From the NCBI RefSeq assembly GCF_000003605.2, contig NW_003107096.1, positions 390,755-413,044 of the forward strand: 22,290 nt of DNA, written 5' to 3'. Shown in pieces: positions 10,101-20,203 of this stretch. This stretch comes from Saccoglossus kowalevskii. Its lineage: Eukaryota > Hemichordata > Enteropneusta > Harrimaniidae. Both the position numbers and the translations under genes were made by a program. The notes beneath the pieces were generated by a model. It was not told where the DNA came from and did not search any database. It saw only the letters and a list, made by a program, of their open reading frames with translations. The stretch's first letter is position 1. Every line of letters begins with the position of its first letter.

Positions 10101-13100
10101 TTGAATTTATGTATTATGCCATTACAAATGGTGTTCATATGACAATGCGATGCACTCTTATACTACACAAATTATTTCAATTTTAAGATATTGAAGTTTA
10201 AATTGTCTTTTAGATGATTCTGCATCTAATTACTGATTTTGAGCATTGCTGTATATAGGTGCAAACTGGATCCCTGCATAAATACACTGTGGATGGACAA
10301 AAGTCAAATTTCCTGTGATTTTGAGCATTACCATATAGACACTAGAAAGACAAATCAAATCAATAACTACCAATATAGTATGAAAACAAATACCGATTCT
10401 GCATGAGGTGATTCACACTGCTGAAAATACTATTACAGTGTAGTTTTTTATGATTTCAGAATTGTATTAACCAGTTTACAAAAACAGCTAAGAATGATCG
10501 GTTTGCCTTTATTGGTAACGTGACAGTTGGTAAAGATATCACCGTTAAAAAATTGAAAAAATCCTATGATGCTATCATTATGGTGAGTATAATTCATCTT
10601 GTTACATGTGTTCAATGCAACAAATATAGTACATATTAGTACATACCTGTAACTCAGGGAAGATCTTGATGGAAAAACATGGTTGCCACTTTATTCGCCT
10701 TATTCTGTGTGCTACTATGAGATATTTGTTCATGCTATATTACAGCTTATTATGCGTTCCATTTATTCTACTTATTGTTCCATTATCATAGAAATTATTC
10801 CATTGTCATAGAAACAAGTACAATTTATACTTCTCGTTTTTAAATCATTTTTTGAATCTACATGTGTCAATATAAAACAGTTTATTTTCTCAAAGTTTGG
10901 CTCGGTTGTCTCAGTGCTAGAAAGAGCAATTATTTGGAGCATTTTATCATCAATGGAGTACCAAACATTACCATTTACCCGGTGAGCCAGATATTCTGTT
11001 TCATAAAATGACTAATTTTCATTGGGTTTAAATTTCACTGATTTATCGTTTCAGGCATATTTAGTGGTTTTTAAATTCACGGTTTTATCATTTAGATAAT
11101 GTGTTGTATGCTACATTTTTCATATTCACTGGGTTTTAATTTAGCGCACTTTCCAGTCTGCAAAATAAAGAAAATTAAAACCCAGTGAATAATTAACCCC
11201 TTTACAGTATTGAGGATTATAGCGTAATATGGGATTTAACTGTGAGATATCACATGTTGCATGAAATACATGGACCAAATGTTTATTGACCAAATATTGA
11301 CAAAATTGGTTGATTTTGCACTTGATTTTTTTTTTATTGTTCAATGTCAAATTGCTGATCGTTCAGAGGGGAGTGTGGTGTTGAGATGCTCTTACTTCCT
11401 CAAAATTAGCCATCATCAAATATGTATAGCATCTTATTAAGTGCAGAAATACTTTGTTTTTTTGAATCCCATACAACATTTTAAAATCGATATGACCTTT
11501 CTTTTTTCTGTTTTTACATTCATTTTCATGCATAATGTGATATCTCGTAGGAAATGGGAAGGCAAATTGGGATATGGACTAGAAATCTTGTCATCATAGT
11601 AGAATGATTTTGATTATAGTACAATAATAAGTATTTGTTTACAGTGCTATGGTGCTGATGATGACAGGATACTGGGTATTCCAGGGGAGAATCTCCATGG
11701 TGTACTCTCAGCTAGGTCTTTTGTAGGATGGTATAATGGCTTACCAGAAGACAGAAATGTAAGTCTTCAATTCTACACATTATTCTGCTCAAACATAAGT
11801 TTCATAAATCATTCCTTGTTGCTATACAAGTTCGGACATATGTGAAAAACAAAAAATTGAGTTCATATTTATTCAATTACTGAACTTTCAAAAATAGGTT
11901 GAGAATAAACAGAAAACGGTGAATTTAATTGTGCATAGAACTTACACAAAATTGAAACTGCATTGATGAGGTTTTGACTAAATTGATTATGTTGGTTTGT
12001 GAAGAGAAAATTGATTTAAATGTCAAGTTACGTAATTCTAAGAGCTACTCTGACTATTAAACACTTTATGCAATGTCTTATAAAGTGCTCCTATCATTTA
12101 ATGGCTTGTGTTCATATAAGTTGACCATCTTGTCCTCATCACATGAAAGGCAGTATTTTTTTATTATGCTCAATATTTACATAATCTGTTATTTACATTT
12201 TTTTCACGTATTTAGTTAGATGTGAATCTAAATTGTGACACAGCGGTTGTGATTGGTCATGGTAATGTAGCTATAGATGTCTGTAGAATACTTTTAACAC
12301 CAGTTAGTATACTCAAAGTAAGTAAAGACAATATAAATAAAATCATTTTGTATTAAATTGTATTTAATTTGCTATGAATTATGCAGTTGTATAGAAGTAC
12401 CTGTGTGGATGTGTTTGAAAGTATTACAAAATGTTACAGCCTGCTCATATGTGATTTAGTGCCGGGGCTGGGCCAATATAGCAATTTGTGTAGAATTTAG
12501 TGCCAAGCCTGGGCCAATATTGCAATTTGTGTGGGATTTAATGCTAGGGCTGGGCCAATATAGCAATTTGTGTGGGATTTAATGCCAGACCTGAGCCAAT
12601 ATTGCAATTTGTGCAGGATTTAATGCCAGAGCTGGGCCAATATTGCAATTTGTGTGAGATTTTATGCCAGGGCTGGGCTAATATTGCAATTTGTGTGAGA
12701 TTTTATGCCAGGGCTGGGCCAATATAGCAATTTGTGCAGGATTTAATGCCAGCCTTGGCCAATATAGCAATTTGTGTGGAATTTAGTATAGGGGCTCAGC
12801 CAATATTGCAATTTGTGTGGGATTTAATGCCATGCCTGGGCCAATATTGCAATTTGTGTGGGATTTAATGCCATGCCTGGGCCAATATTGCAATTTGTGT
12901 GAGATTTAGTGCTGGAGCTGGGCCAATACTGCTATTTGTGCAGGATTTAGTGTAGGGGCTGAGCCAATATAGCAATTTGTGTGGGATTTAATGCCAGGCC
13001 TGGGCAAATATAGTAATTTGTGTGAGATTTAATGCCAGGCCTTGGCCAATATTGCAATATGTGTGAGATTTAGTGCTGGAGCTGGGCCAATACTGCTATT

Positions 13101-16100
13101 TGTGCGGGATTTAGTGCCGGGGCTTGGCCAATATTGCAATTTGTGTGGAATTTAATGCAGGGGCTGAGCTAATATTGCAATTTGTGTGGGATTTAATGCC
13201 AGGCCTGGGCAAATATAGCAATTTGTGTGGGAGTTAATGCCAGGCCTGGGCCAATATAGCAATTTGTGTGGGATTTAATGCCATGCCTGGGCCAATATTG
13301 CAATTTGTGTGGGATTTAGTGTAGGGGCTGAGCCAATATTGCTATTTGTGTGGGTTTTAGTGCCGGGGCATGGCCAATATAGCAATTTGTGTGGAATTTA
13401 GTGTAGGGGCTGAGCCAATATTGCAATTTGTGTGGGATTTAATGCCGGGCCTGGGCCAATATAGCAATTTGTGTGTGATTTAATGCCAGGCTTGGGCAAA
13501 TATAGCAATCTGTGTGGGATTTAATGCCAGGCCTGGGCCAATATAGCAATTTGTGTGGGATTTAATGCCAGGCCTGGGCCAATATTGCAATTTGTGTGGG
13601 ATTTAATGCCAGGCCTGGGCCAATATAGCAATTTGTGTGGGATTTAATGCCAGGCCTGGGCCAATATTGCAATTTGTGTGGGATTTAATGCCAGGCCTGG
13701 GCAAATATAGCAATTTGTGTGGGATTTAATGCCAGGCCTTGGCCAATATAGCAATTTGTGTGGGATTTAATGCCATGCCTGGGCCAATATAGCAATTTGT
13801 GTGGGATTTAATGCCAGGCCTGGGCCAATATTGCAATTTGTGTGGGATTTAATGCCAGGCCTGGGCAAATATAGCAATTTGTGTGGGATTTAATGCCAGG
13901 CCTTGGCCAATATAGCAATTTGTGTGGGATTTAATGCCATGCCTGGGCCAATATTGCAATTTGTGTGAGATTTAATATGCCAGGCCTGGGCCAATATTGC
14001 AATTTGTGTGAGATTTAGTGCTGGAGCTGAGCAAATACTGCTATTTGTGCGGGATTTAGTGCCGGGCTTGGCCAATACTGCTATTTGTGCGGGATTTAGC
14101 GCCAGGGTTTGGCTAATATTGCAATTTGTGTGGGATTTAGTGTCGGGGCTGGCCAATATTGCTATTTGAGTACAGCTTGACATCGCTCTACAATATAAAA
14201 TTATATTAAATCTACATACAAGCAATATTTGCATTTTTATGTCAATTTTGAACAGTTTGAAGTTATATGACCTATATAGGACATGGCATGGCAATCTGAT
14301 TACAAAACTGACTGCAATTGCTTTTTATGTTATAGCGCCCTCAATGTATGAAAATTGTCTATTGCCCAATTGACTGCCTTTCTTTTGCCAGAGAACAGAT
14401 ATTACCCAGCATTCCTTAGAAGTATTGGAAAACAGTCAAATAAAAAGAGTTTATATGGTTGGCAGGAGAGGGCCATTACAGGTGGCATTTACCATCAAAG
14501 AAATAAGAGAAATGACCAAACTTCCAGGCTGTAGATCAGTACTAGATCCACATCTTTTTAAAAATCTCTCCGAACAAGTTTCAGGTAAGTGCATTCATCA
14601 GAATCGTAATTTTTACATGTATGTGTGCATCCAATGTTTTCTTGTACAGTATAGTGTGGTTTATTTCAACTTAATCTCTATCATTCTTTTCATACATCTT
14701 ATAAATAATCAGTGAGAATTAGAAATTGTAAAGTTTGCGTATGCGACCCTTAATCAAAAGTATGCTGTGTAGAAATATATTTCACTGGTATTTAATAATT
14801 CAAGCATATTTATTAACTGGATTTTGAATTCACAGAATTTTTGCTGAAACAGTGAGATCAAATTGTAATATCATGTGAATTTAATTTAGCAGATTTCAGT
14901 TACCAGTGAATTTAAATAATATTTAAATATTAAATAAATTATTGTGTTTACAGTAGTTAGAACTACATACAAGTGGGAAGATTCTATTTTACCTGATCTC
15001 AAAAATATATTGTCAAGTTACAAATAAGCTATTTTTTGGCATCTTTCGAGATTGTCAGGCAACAATATAACATTATTCAATTGCAAGCAAGGACCAATAA
15101 AATTGCTGATATGGAAGGTGAGGTTTGTATTTTTGGGGTGTGATGAAGAAATGTCACATAGAAATTGTATAATAATTAGCATAAAATCATAAATGAGCTA
15201 TCCTGAATTCATAGTTACTTTGCATTACTTATATTTCACCGAACAAATACTTACTGGTATATGCAGAAATAACATGCAACATAATTATCAGATATTTTTG
15301 TACATTTTGAGTTCAAATTTGTACAAATTATTTCTGTGCTTACATGAAAACTATGAATAAAGTAGACATTTTCCACATTTACTTATAATACATAGGTCTG
15401 CCAAGGCCAAGAAAAAGACTGACTGAACTCATGATAAAAACTGCCTTGGACACCCCCTCAGAAGCTGAAGTTGATGCGGAATGGAGAGTCAAGTTTCTAC
15501 GAAGTCCAATTGAAATTATACCATCTAATGATGGTAAGCAGGTTGCTGGTATTAAATTAAGAGTTAACAGATTAGAGGTAAATCATAAAGAATGCAAATC
15601 AGTACTTTGCTATTAGAATGTACATTTGTCAAAATTTACATTTTGCACACCTTACTTTGTGTTATATCATTCTGTCACATTGTTTGCACTATTCAATTCT
15701 GAGCCATTAGAACTAAATTGACTAACTAATATCCAGGAAAATATTTTTGTGTCAGCTTAAACTTGAACTACATAATAAAATCTTCTAAATTTCATTGAAA
15801 ATGCTAACCAACATTTTCAAAAACATTTGATCTAAATATGCCAGGAAAGCCAAATTATCAAAGTTCTGTTTGAAATTAACTTAAATTTTAAAAAATACAC
15901 ATGATTCGCATCAATGTAAATGTTGTATTAGTTATTGGAGAAATTACAATTTTTATGACATTTTTTAATTCGTCTTGGTGGTTAAATTATTGTCTAATTC
16001 ACTCACATTGTTGTTCTTATCAGTTGTGAAAGTCTTGTCAGTTCAACACTCAAACACAGTTTCAATGAAAAGTAAACCTGTGCATAGTTAGTCCCCTGCT

Positions 16101-19100
16101 TGGACAAGACCACAAATAGGAACTTATAAATTTACAAATGTCTGTCCTAACCTATATGCCTTTACTAACTAGAAATACCTTGAAATTTTATACAATCATA
16201 ATACTACTACTTATCATACATATGCACATTGTAAATACTTCGTTTAACAATCTGAGTTGGCTGCTTGGTGGCCATTTTAGTGCTGAAAATCATTGCATTG
16301 CTGGAATTCTTTGTTTTACAGATCTTATTAAAAGGTGGTTGCAGCTAAACTAAATACATTGATGTAAAACTGAACAGTTCATATCATTTCAGAATTGTTA
16401 CTTTAACTTGCTATTAAATGAGTATCTGTAATTGCATAATATTTCATCTTGGCAGGGTACTGGAGAATCAGCCAAAGCAATACCAACGGATGAAGTGGAA
16501 GAAATCCCATGTGGTATGGTACTCCGCAGTATTGGTTATAAAAGTATACCAATAGATGATAGTGTGCCGTTTGATAATAACCAAGGAATTATACCAAATA
16601 TAGGGGGTAGGGTCACAGGAATGAAAGGTAAATATTGCAATGTTATAGATTGAGTGTTCTCATTTATGAGCTTAGTCTTGAAAGATAAAATATTTGTTTG
16701 CACATGCAAGTCATGTGATCTCTAGATGATTGACACTGACAGTGACAGCATTTTTTAATTGACCAATCAAATATAAGTACCGGTACAGGCAATATAGAAC
16801 ATATTAGCGTGTAACCAACAGGATTCAAACTTGTGACAAGAGAAAAGCATTCCGAAAACGATACTTGAGTACGATTATATGTGATTATTACGGTAGTGTC
16901 TGTTTGGACATAGTCCTAAAACGGGGACTTTTGTTTCGATCTCAGTGTGTGTTTGAATCTGTGCAATTCTATCTGTATCTCGGACATGCCTTGTTCAAGT
17001 ACATTCAAACTTATGGTCTGATTCAAGATAGTCAAATGACAGCCATTTTATTGTTGAAATTTCATCAAAATCAAGCATTTTATGTAATTTCGTTGTCAGA
17101 TCTGGGTCGTATATGGATGGATTTTGTTCAAACTTGGTAGAAATATCAGACATTATAGGAATTTGATGCGCATCAGTTTGTTTCACAGATCAAATTCAAA
17201 ATGACCATTTTGATTTAACCAAATGTTATTTCAGAGTTCTGACATGCCTTGTCCGTTAGTGTTCAACATACATGTACATATTTATTTGGTTATCCGATTC
17301 AAAATGGATGGAAACCCAGATTTTAATTTACCATAGAAAACCATTTAAACGCCCTGCTCGGATAATGTACTAATACTCCATAAACAAAACATTGGCCACA
17401 TGAGCATGATTCTACAAATAGCCGATTTTCTGATGAATTACTACACATGTATACATGCGATGATGATTTTTACAACTAACTTTGTAGTCTTTACATGTGA
17501 CCTAGTTCTTTTAATATGATAATTGTAACTGATGCACCATTTCTCTATTGTCCTCTTCAACAAAATATATTAATGATCACAATCTATTTCTGTCCATCAA
17601 AGAGGTTAATCACAGTTTGAAATCACAATTTATAATAAGCATTAGTATTTTCTGTGGTGTCAAAATTGGTATTGAATATAGAGAAAATTACAGAACAGTA
17701 CATTGAACCAATGTTTTGATTGAAAAATTTCATAGACTTGAATTTCCCATTTGAACTTGCCACAAAGAAATGAAATAAATACAATGTTGACTGCACATTT
17801 TTTATGGTGTAATAACTAAACTCTTCAATGTATTGCTTCATTCAGTCGCCAGTTTAATTCAAGAAGCTGCCTCACATACAATGTATCAGGATCTATGACT
17901 GATGTAATTTACCTAGCTCTGTTTCAAGTGACAATAAAGTGTAAATTTCTTGTTTGTTTTGTAGGTATTTACTGCAGTGGTTGGGTGCGTCGGGGACCTA
18001 CAGGAGTTATTCTTAGTACGATGAGTGATGGATTTGAGATTGGTAAACTGGTAGCCGATGACCTTAATAGTGCTGACATAGACATATCAAATGAAACGGT
18101 CAAAGGAAAAGATAAAGTTCTTGATGATCTTGATAAAGATGGTAAATATTATTTTCCACTATAGGAAAGTGTAAGTGGTGTAATAAGTGCTTAAATTGAC
18201 CAGTGTAACACTGCATCAAATGTTTAAACCATGTTAAATTACTGCAAACTGTTTATTTTTTCTGCTAGGAAATTGATAATTTCATGGCATATGTAAAGAC
18301 AATATGTCATAAAAGTCGTAAAGGATCCAAGGAAATGTTCAAAGGTTACAAAATTTCACAATTTTCATTGACTCTCTTGGGATATTAAAGTGGTTTACAA
18401 GTTTATATTTTCTAAAAAATTAAATAGTTACATCACATGCAACTTTCTGGTGTTCACATGATTGCCAAATGAAAAAAATCCTGTGAAGTTATTACAAAAA
18501 TATACTAAAATAGTTTTCAAAAAACAAATCACCAGAATCATAATCTACATCGCTATTTTTCATTTTCTTTTTACTTTTTTATATATCTGTTTTTTTTTAG
18601 AATAGCAAAATCTTGAGAATGCGGAAATTTATCATGATTAATTTAATTCGACTTAATAATCATTTTAGCATCAAAATTAGAATAAGGATTTGCCGAATTA
18701 ATTTTTTAAATGGTCATGAAGTTGTCTGTCACAAAATATTCAGTAAAAAGTAGATGATGAGTAGATGTTTCACACTTGACTTTGTAATTTATTAATTATT
18801 TATTACTTTTTACTGAATATTTTGTGCCAAAAAATGTCATGATCATTTAACGAGTCAATCAAGCAACTCATTTCTCCTAAATTTTAAATAATTAATAAAT
18901 ATGAATTTTAAATAATTAATAAATATGAATTTTAAATAATTAATAAATATGAATTTTAAATAATTAATAAATCACAAAGTCAAGTATGGAACATCGGCAG
19001 ATGTTTACTAATCATTTTCTTTTTACTAAATATCTTGTGACAAAAAATGTCATGACCATTTAACAAATCAATCAAGCAACTCATTGCTACTACCAGTAAC

Positions 19101-19587
19101 CTTATTATTATACATCTTTTCCTCCCAAGGACACATCATGGGAATGCCGAAATACAAAAAGTTTAGAGCAGATTGATCGAACTTCATTGTATGGGGTGCG
19201 GTCAAACCCAATGGGCAGTTATGTTTGTTTTTATTATTCGGGGGGGCTTAAACGTGTAATCGTTCCATATTTTGAATTCGCATTTCCGAATGTGGTAGAA
19301 TGAAAATACCCCAGGCAATACTGCAAAATTACAACACGCTGTAATTTAAAGCATTACAGTGACAGATGTATAATAATCTGTATTACGATTTTATGTGATG
19401 ACATGTGGATTTCTGTTGGTTGGTTATTCATTCTTTTTTTCTGTATCTTTCTTTAGGTGTTGTACCAGTGATGTTTGCAGACTGGGAAAGGATAGATGAA
19501 TTGGAAAAAACAAGAGGAGTATCAATTGGGAAACCAAGAGAGAAATTCACAACTGTGGAAGATATGCTGGAGGCAGCTTTTGATTGA
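7142..19587 (+). CDS. FDXR: NADPH:adrenodoxin (ferredoxin) oxidoreductase, mitochondrial, 11 exons, complete
   Basis: Joined exons: 7142-7184, 7816-7949, 9799-9894, 10460-10582, 11645-11758, 12216-12317, 14392-14584, 15396-15577, 16456-16627, 17965-18141, 19457-19587. They total 1467 nt, 488 residues, close to the usual ~490, and all introns are GT-AG. FDXR takes electrons from NADPH to FAD and hands them to mitochondrial ferredoxins for Fe-S cluster, heme A and P450 (steroid or ecdysteroid) chemistry in the matrix. Residues 1-37 form an Arg-rich presequence with few acidic residues ([15 protein letters not shown]...). The FAD-binding motif is VGSGPAG (44-50). Next come [19 protein letters not shown] (about 73-91), GHGNVAID (184-191, NADP fold), [12 protein letters not shown] (227-238; the Arg pair contacts the NADP phosphate in family structures), IGYKS, and [14 protein letters not shown] (389-402, FAD/NADP contact). 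The start was chosen because this ATG alone gives the phase needed by exon 2. Confidence 0.97.
7185..7815 (+). other. FDXR: FDXR intron 1
   Basis: GT-AG intron of 631 bp. A 71-codon ORF at 7248-7463 lies inside but has no recognisable content. Confidence 0.85.
7816..7949 (+). CDS. FDXR: FDXR exon 2, FAD-binding glycine motif
   Basis: 134 nt. It finishes the presequence and encodes [20 protein letters not shown], the FAD dinucleotide-binding strand-turn-helix. Phase 1 in, 0 out, donor GTAAAG. Confidence 0.97.
8134..8151. repeat. (GATA)n microsatellite
   Basis: Four tandem ATAG/GATA units within FDXR intron 2. Confidence 0.8.
8420..8608 (+). other. Small acidic ORF in FDXR intron 2, unrecognised
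   Basis: 62 codons starting [19 protein letters not shown], strongly acidic at the N-terminus. It lies in the less AT-rich block of intron 2. I do not recognise a family. It could be the start of a decayed mobile-element protein or a chance ORF; no promoter or splice evidence supports expression. Confidence 0.15.
9799..9894 (+). CDS. FDXR: FDXR exon 3
   Basis: 96 nt, 32 codons, phase 0 to 0. It encodes [19 protein letters not shown] and APDHPEVK, among the most conserved segments of the enzyme (FAD ribose and isoalloxazine contacts in the family). Confidence 0.97.
9895..10459 (+). other. FDXR: FDXR intron 3
   Basis: GT-AG intron of 565 bp. A CACTGGTAAATAATAA motif near 9970 resembles fold-back repeat ends in introns 4 and 7. 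Nothing else is recognised. Confidence 0.8.
10460..10582 (+). CDS. FDXR: FDXR exon 4
   Basis: 123 nt, 41 codons, phase 0 to 0. It encodes [20 protein letters not shown] and continues to SYDAIIM; the family has a matching NVxVGxD segment. Confidence 0.95.
10583..11644 (+). other. FDXR: FDXR intron 4, with a fold-back repeat
   Basis: GT-AG intron of 1062 bp. About 10970-11200 has a repeat-like texture with several TTTAAATTCAC and CACTGGG motifs and a perfect 19-bp inverted repeat (11124-11142 with 11172-11190). Confidence 0.8.
11124..11190. repeat. Perfect 19-bp inverted repeat, intron 4
   Basis: ATTCACTGGGTTTTAATTT at 11124-11142 is exactly reverse-complemented at 11172-11190 across a 29-bp spacer. 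The upstream 150 bp contains degenerate copies of the same words. It is probably the end of a small non-autonomous repeat. Confidence 0.75.
11645..11758 (+). CDS. FDXR: FDXR exon 5
   Basis: 114 nt, 38 codons, phase 0 to 0. It encodes [19 protein letters not shown] and [12 protein letters not shown]. The IPGE and [10 protein letters not shown] motifs are FDXR hallmarks. Confidence 0.97.
11759..12215 (+). other. FDXR: FDXR intron 5
   Basis: GT-AG intron of 457 bp. AT-rich, with no feature recognised. Confidence 0.85.
12216..12317 (+). CDS. FDXR: FDXR exon 6, NADP-binding glycine motif
   Basis: 102 nt, 34 codons, phase 0 to 0. It encodes [19 protein letters not shown]; GxGNVAxD is the NADP-domain turn of the family. 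Confidence 0.97.
12451..14169. repeat. 41-bp minisatellite, about 42 copies
   Basis: The array spans about 1.72 kb in head-to-tail units of 41 bp. The common unit contains the palindrome CCAGGCCTGG, then GGGCCAATATTGCAATTT (alternating with a TATAGC variant), then GTGTGGGATTTAATG. Units at both ends are more diverged (GCCGGGGCTGG, GCTGGAGCTGG forms) and central-right units are nearly identical, as expected if turnover is most recent there. Because 41 is not a multiple of 3, the 134-codon minus-strand ORF over its right end (13890-14294) is a repeat artefact. Nearly every unit holds a GGCCAAT word. Confidence 0.95.
13651..13980. repeat. 164-bp higher-order repeat (two copies of a 4-mer)
   Basis: Four consecutive, distinguishable 41-bp monomers at 13651-13814 recur in the same order at 13815-13980: CAGGCCTGGGCCAATATTGC, then a GGGCAAATATAG type, then a CCTTGGCC type, then a CATGCCTGGG type. 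The copies differ only in the last monomer (one A/T change, one G/A change and a 2-bp insertion). This shows block duplication. Confidence 0.85.
14392..14584 (+). CDS. FDXR: FDXR exon 7, NADP phosphate-binding motif
   Basis: 193 nt, phase 0 in and phase 1 out. It encodes [19 protein letters not shown] and continues to [13 protein letters not shown]. VGRRGPxQVAFT is a signature of the enzyme. Confidence 0.97.
14585..15395 (+). other. FDXR: FDXR intron 7
   Basis: GT-AG intron of 811 bp. It contains a small fold-back at 14781-14910; otherwise AT-rich with nothing recognised. Confidence 0.8.
14781..14910. repeat. Small fold-back repeat, intron 7
   Basis: TTCACTGGTA (14781-14790) and TACCAGTGAA (14901-14910) are exact reverse complements enclosing about 110 bp of AT-rich DNA with ATTCACAGAATTT and GTGAATTTAATTT words. 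The ends share the CACTGG core of the intron 4 inverted repeat. Confidence 0.55.
15396..15577 (+). CDS. FDXR: FDXR exon 8
   Basis: 182 nt, phase 1 in and 0 out. It encodes [17 protein letters not shown] and [19 protein letters not shown], matching the [11 protein letters not shown] and FFRSP segments of the family. The donor is GTAAAT; read-through would add 12 residues and stop. Confidence 0.96.
15578..16455 (+). other. FDXR: FDXR intron 8
   Basis: GT-AG intron of 878 bp, AT-rich. A 71-codon ORF at 16138-16353 has no recognisable content. Confidence 0.8.
16456..16627 (+). CDS. FDXR: FDXR exon 9
   Basis: 172 nt, phase 0 in and 1 out. It encodes [20 protein letters not shown] and [21 protein letters not shown], matching the conserved DLPCGLVLSSIGYKS region of FDXR. 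Confidence 0.97.
16628..17964 (+). other. FDXR: FDXR intron 9, with repeat-like middle
   Basis: GT-AG intron of 1337 bp. The part from about 16770 to 17340 differs in texture, with more CpGs and words such as GTTCAAACTTGGTAGAAATA. It looks like a dispersed repeat fragment. It starts near a 10-bp palindrome GTACCGGTAC (16777-16786). The 91-codon ORF inside has no recognisable content. Confidence 0.6.
17965..18141 (+). CDS. FDXR: FDXR exon 10, C-terminal FAD/NADP contact motif
   Basis: 177 nt, phase 1 in and 1 out. It encodes [20 protein letters not shown], the diagnostic C-terminal GW(V/A)xRGPTGVI motif, followed by an acidic, variable segment. Confidence 0.97.
18700..19085. repeat. Composite fold-back element, MITE-like
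   Basis: The left arm (about 18700-18802) is a diverged reverse complement of the right arm (about 18958-19062). Shared words include GACTTTGT next to AATTATTTA and ATGACCATTTAA. Inside is a perfect 22-bp inverted repeat (18731-18752 with 18804-18825). A third partial copy, in the right-arm direction, lies at 18806-18873 and matches 19019-19085. No transposase is present, so it would be non-autonomous. Confidence 0.75.
18880..18972. repeat. 24-bp AT-rich tandem repeat, four copies
   Basis: The 24-bp unit starts AATTTTAAATAATTAATAAA. Three full copies begin at 18880, 18904 and 18928, and a fourth at 18952 diverges near its end where it merges with the right arm of the fold-back element. Confidence 0.93.
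19457..19587 (+). CDS. FDXR: FDXR exon 11, C-terminus and stop
   Basis: 131 nt including TGA. It encodes [17 protein letters not shown] and [20 protein letters not shown]. The F(S/A)DWEKLD and GKPREK words match the family end. Confidence 0.96.
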
Positions 19588-19697
19588 TTGTGTGGGAAAC
19601 CTATGTTTTAATATGGTCTGCTTGAAAATCTTCACCTGAACTTGAAAATTAGTATATGTACTTTTATATCGATGTTTATCAATATTTTATGGTAGAA

Positions 19698-19703
19698 AAT
19701 AAA
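19698..19703 (+). terminator. FDXR: FDXR polyadenylation signal
   Basis: An AATAAA hexamer 111 bp after the stop codon, followed by a T/G-rich stretch. This is the first canonical signal after the stop codon. Confidence 0.7.
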
Positions 19704-19719
19704 ATTGAATTTGTGTAAT

Positions 19720-20160
19720 ATATATATGGAACGATAATTTCATGAATTTCTGATTTTGAAACACATTAAAACTTTCGCTTTATAAACATATTCTGGCATA
19801 GGTTTATGGAAAAACATAGCCAATCAATGTTTATTTGTTTACAGCACATGCATTGTCATGCTTCTTCATGTTAAATAATTGTTTGCCCTTAAAAAAATGT
19901 GTTTATCTTTTGTTTGATGTGCATCATAATCAATGCCCCCAAATGCATTTCTGCTTGTCATCTTGTAAGTTGATCTAAATCTTTTATGATTAAATTCATT
20001 TGGTTGGCGAAACACACTGATTGGTAGATTTTTAAAATACTGGTGAAAGCATAGTTATGTTGTCACTAGCCAAATTGCCAATATTTTACAGTTTACTACA
20101 TCACCTACGAGAAAATCCGTGGAAATAATAAATTTCATTTATTACTCATTAGGCTTAATT
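19720..20160. other. Intergenic region after FDXR
   Basis: AT-rich sequence with no ORF, RNA gene or clear repeat recognised. It separates the FDXR 3' end from the retrotransposon remnant. Confidence 0.6.
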
Positions 20161-20203
20161 ACAGATTGTAGCCCCAAACAGAAACTACTAGAGAATATAC
20201 CCA

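Larger units (their letters stand above)
12318..14391 (+). other. FDXR: FDXR intron 6, filled mostly by a minisatellite
   Basis: GT-AG intron of 2074 bp, the longest in the gene. About 83% of it is the 41-bp tandem array at 12451-14169. Confidence 0.9.
18142..19456 (+). other. FDXR: FDXR intron 10, with fold-back element
   Basis: GT-AG intron of 1315 bp holding the composite inverted and tandem repeat at about 18700-19085. The remainder is AT-rich with no gene seen. Confidence 0.85.

Noticed and set aside
12451-14169. CRISPR array
   Set aside because: Units are contiguous without unique spacers and lie in an animal intron; this is a minisatellite.
13890-14294. 134-codon minus-strand ORF with repeating NPTQIAILA-like peptide
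   Set aside because: It lies in the right end of the 41-bp minisatellite, whose unit is not a multiple of 3. The peptide repeat is a by-product of the DNA repeat.
16865-17140. 91-codon plus-strand ORF in FDXR intron 9
   Set aside because: It sits inside a spliced-out intron, in repeat-like DNA, with no known domain.
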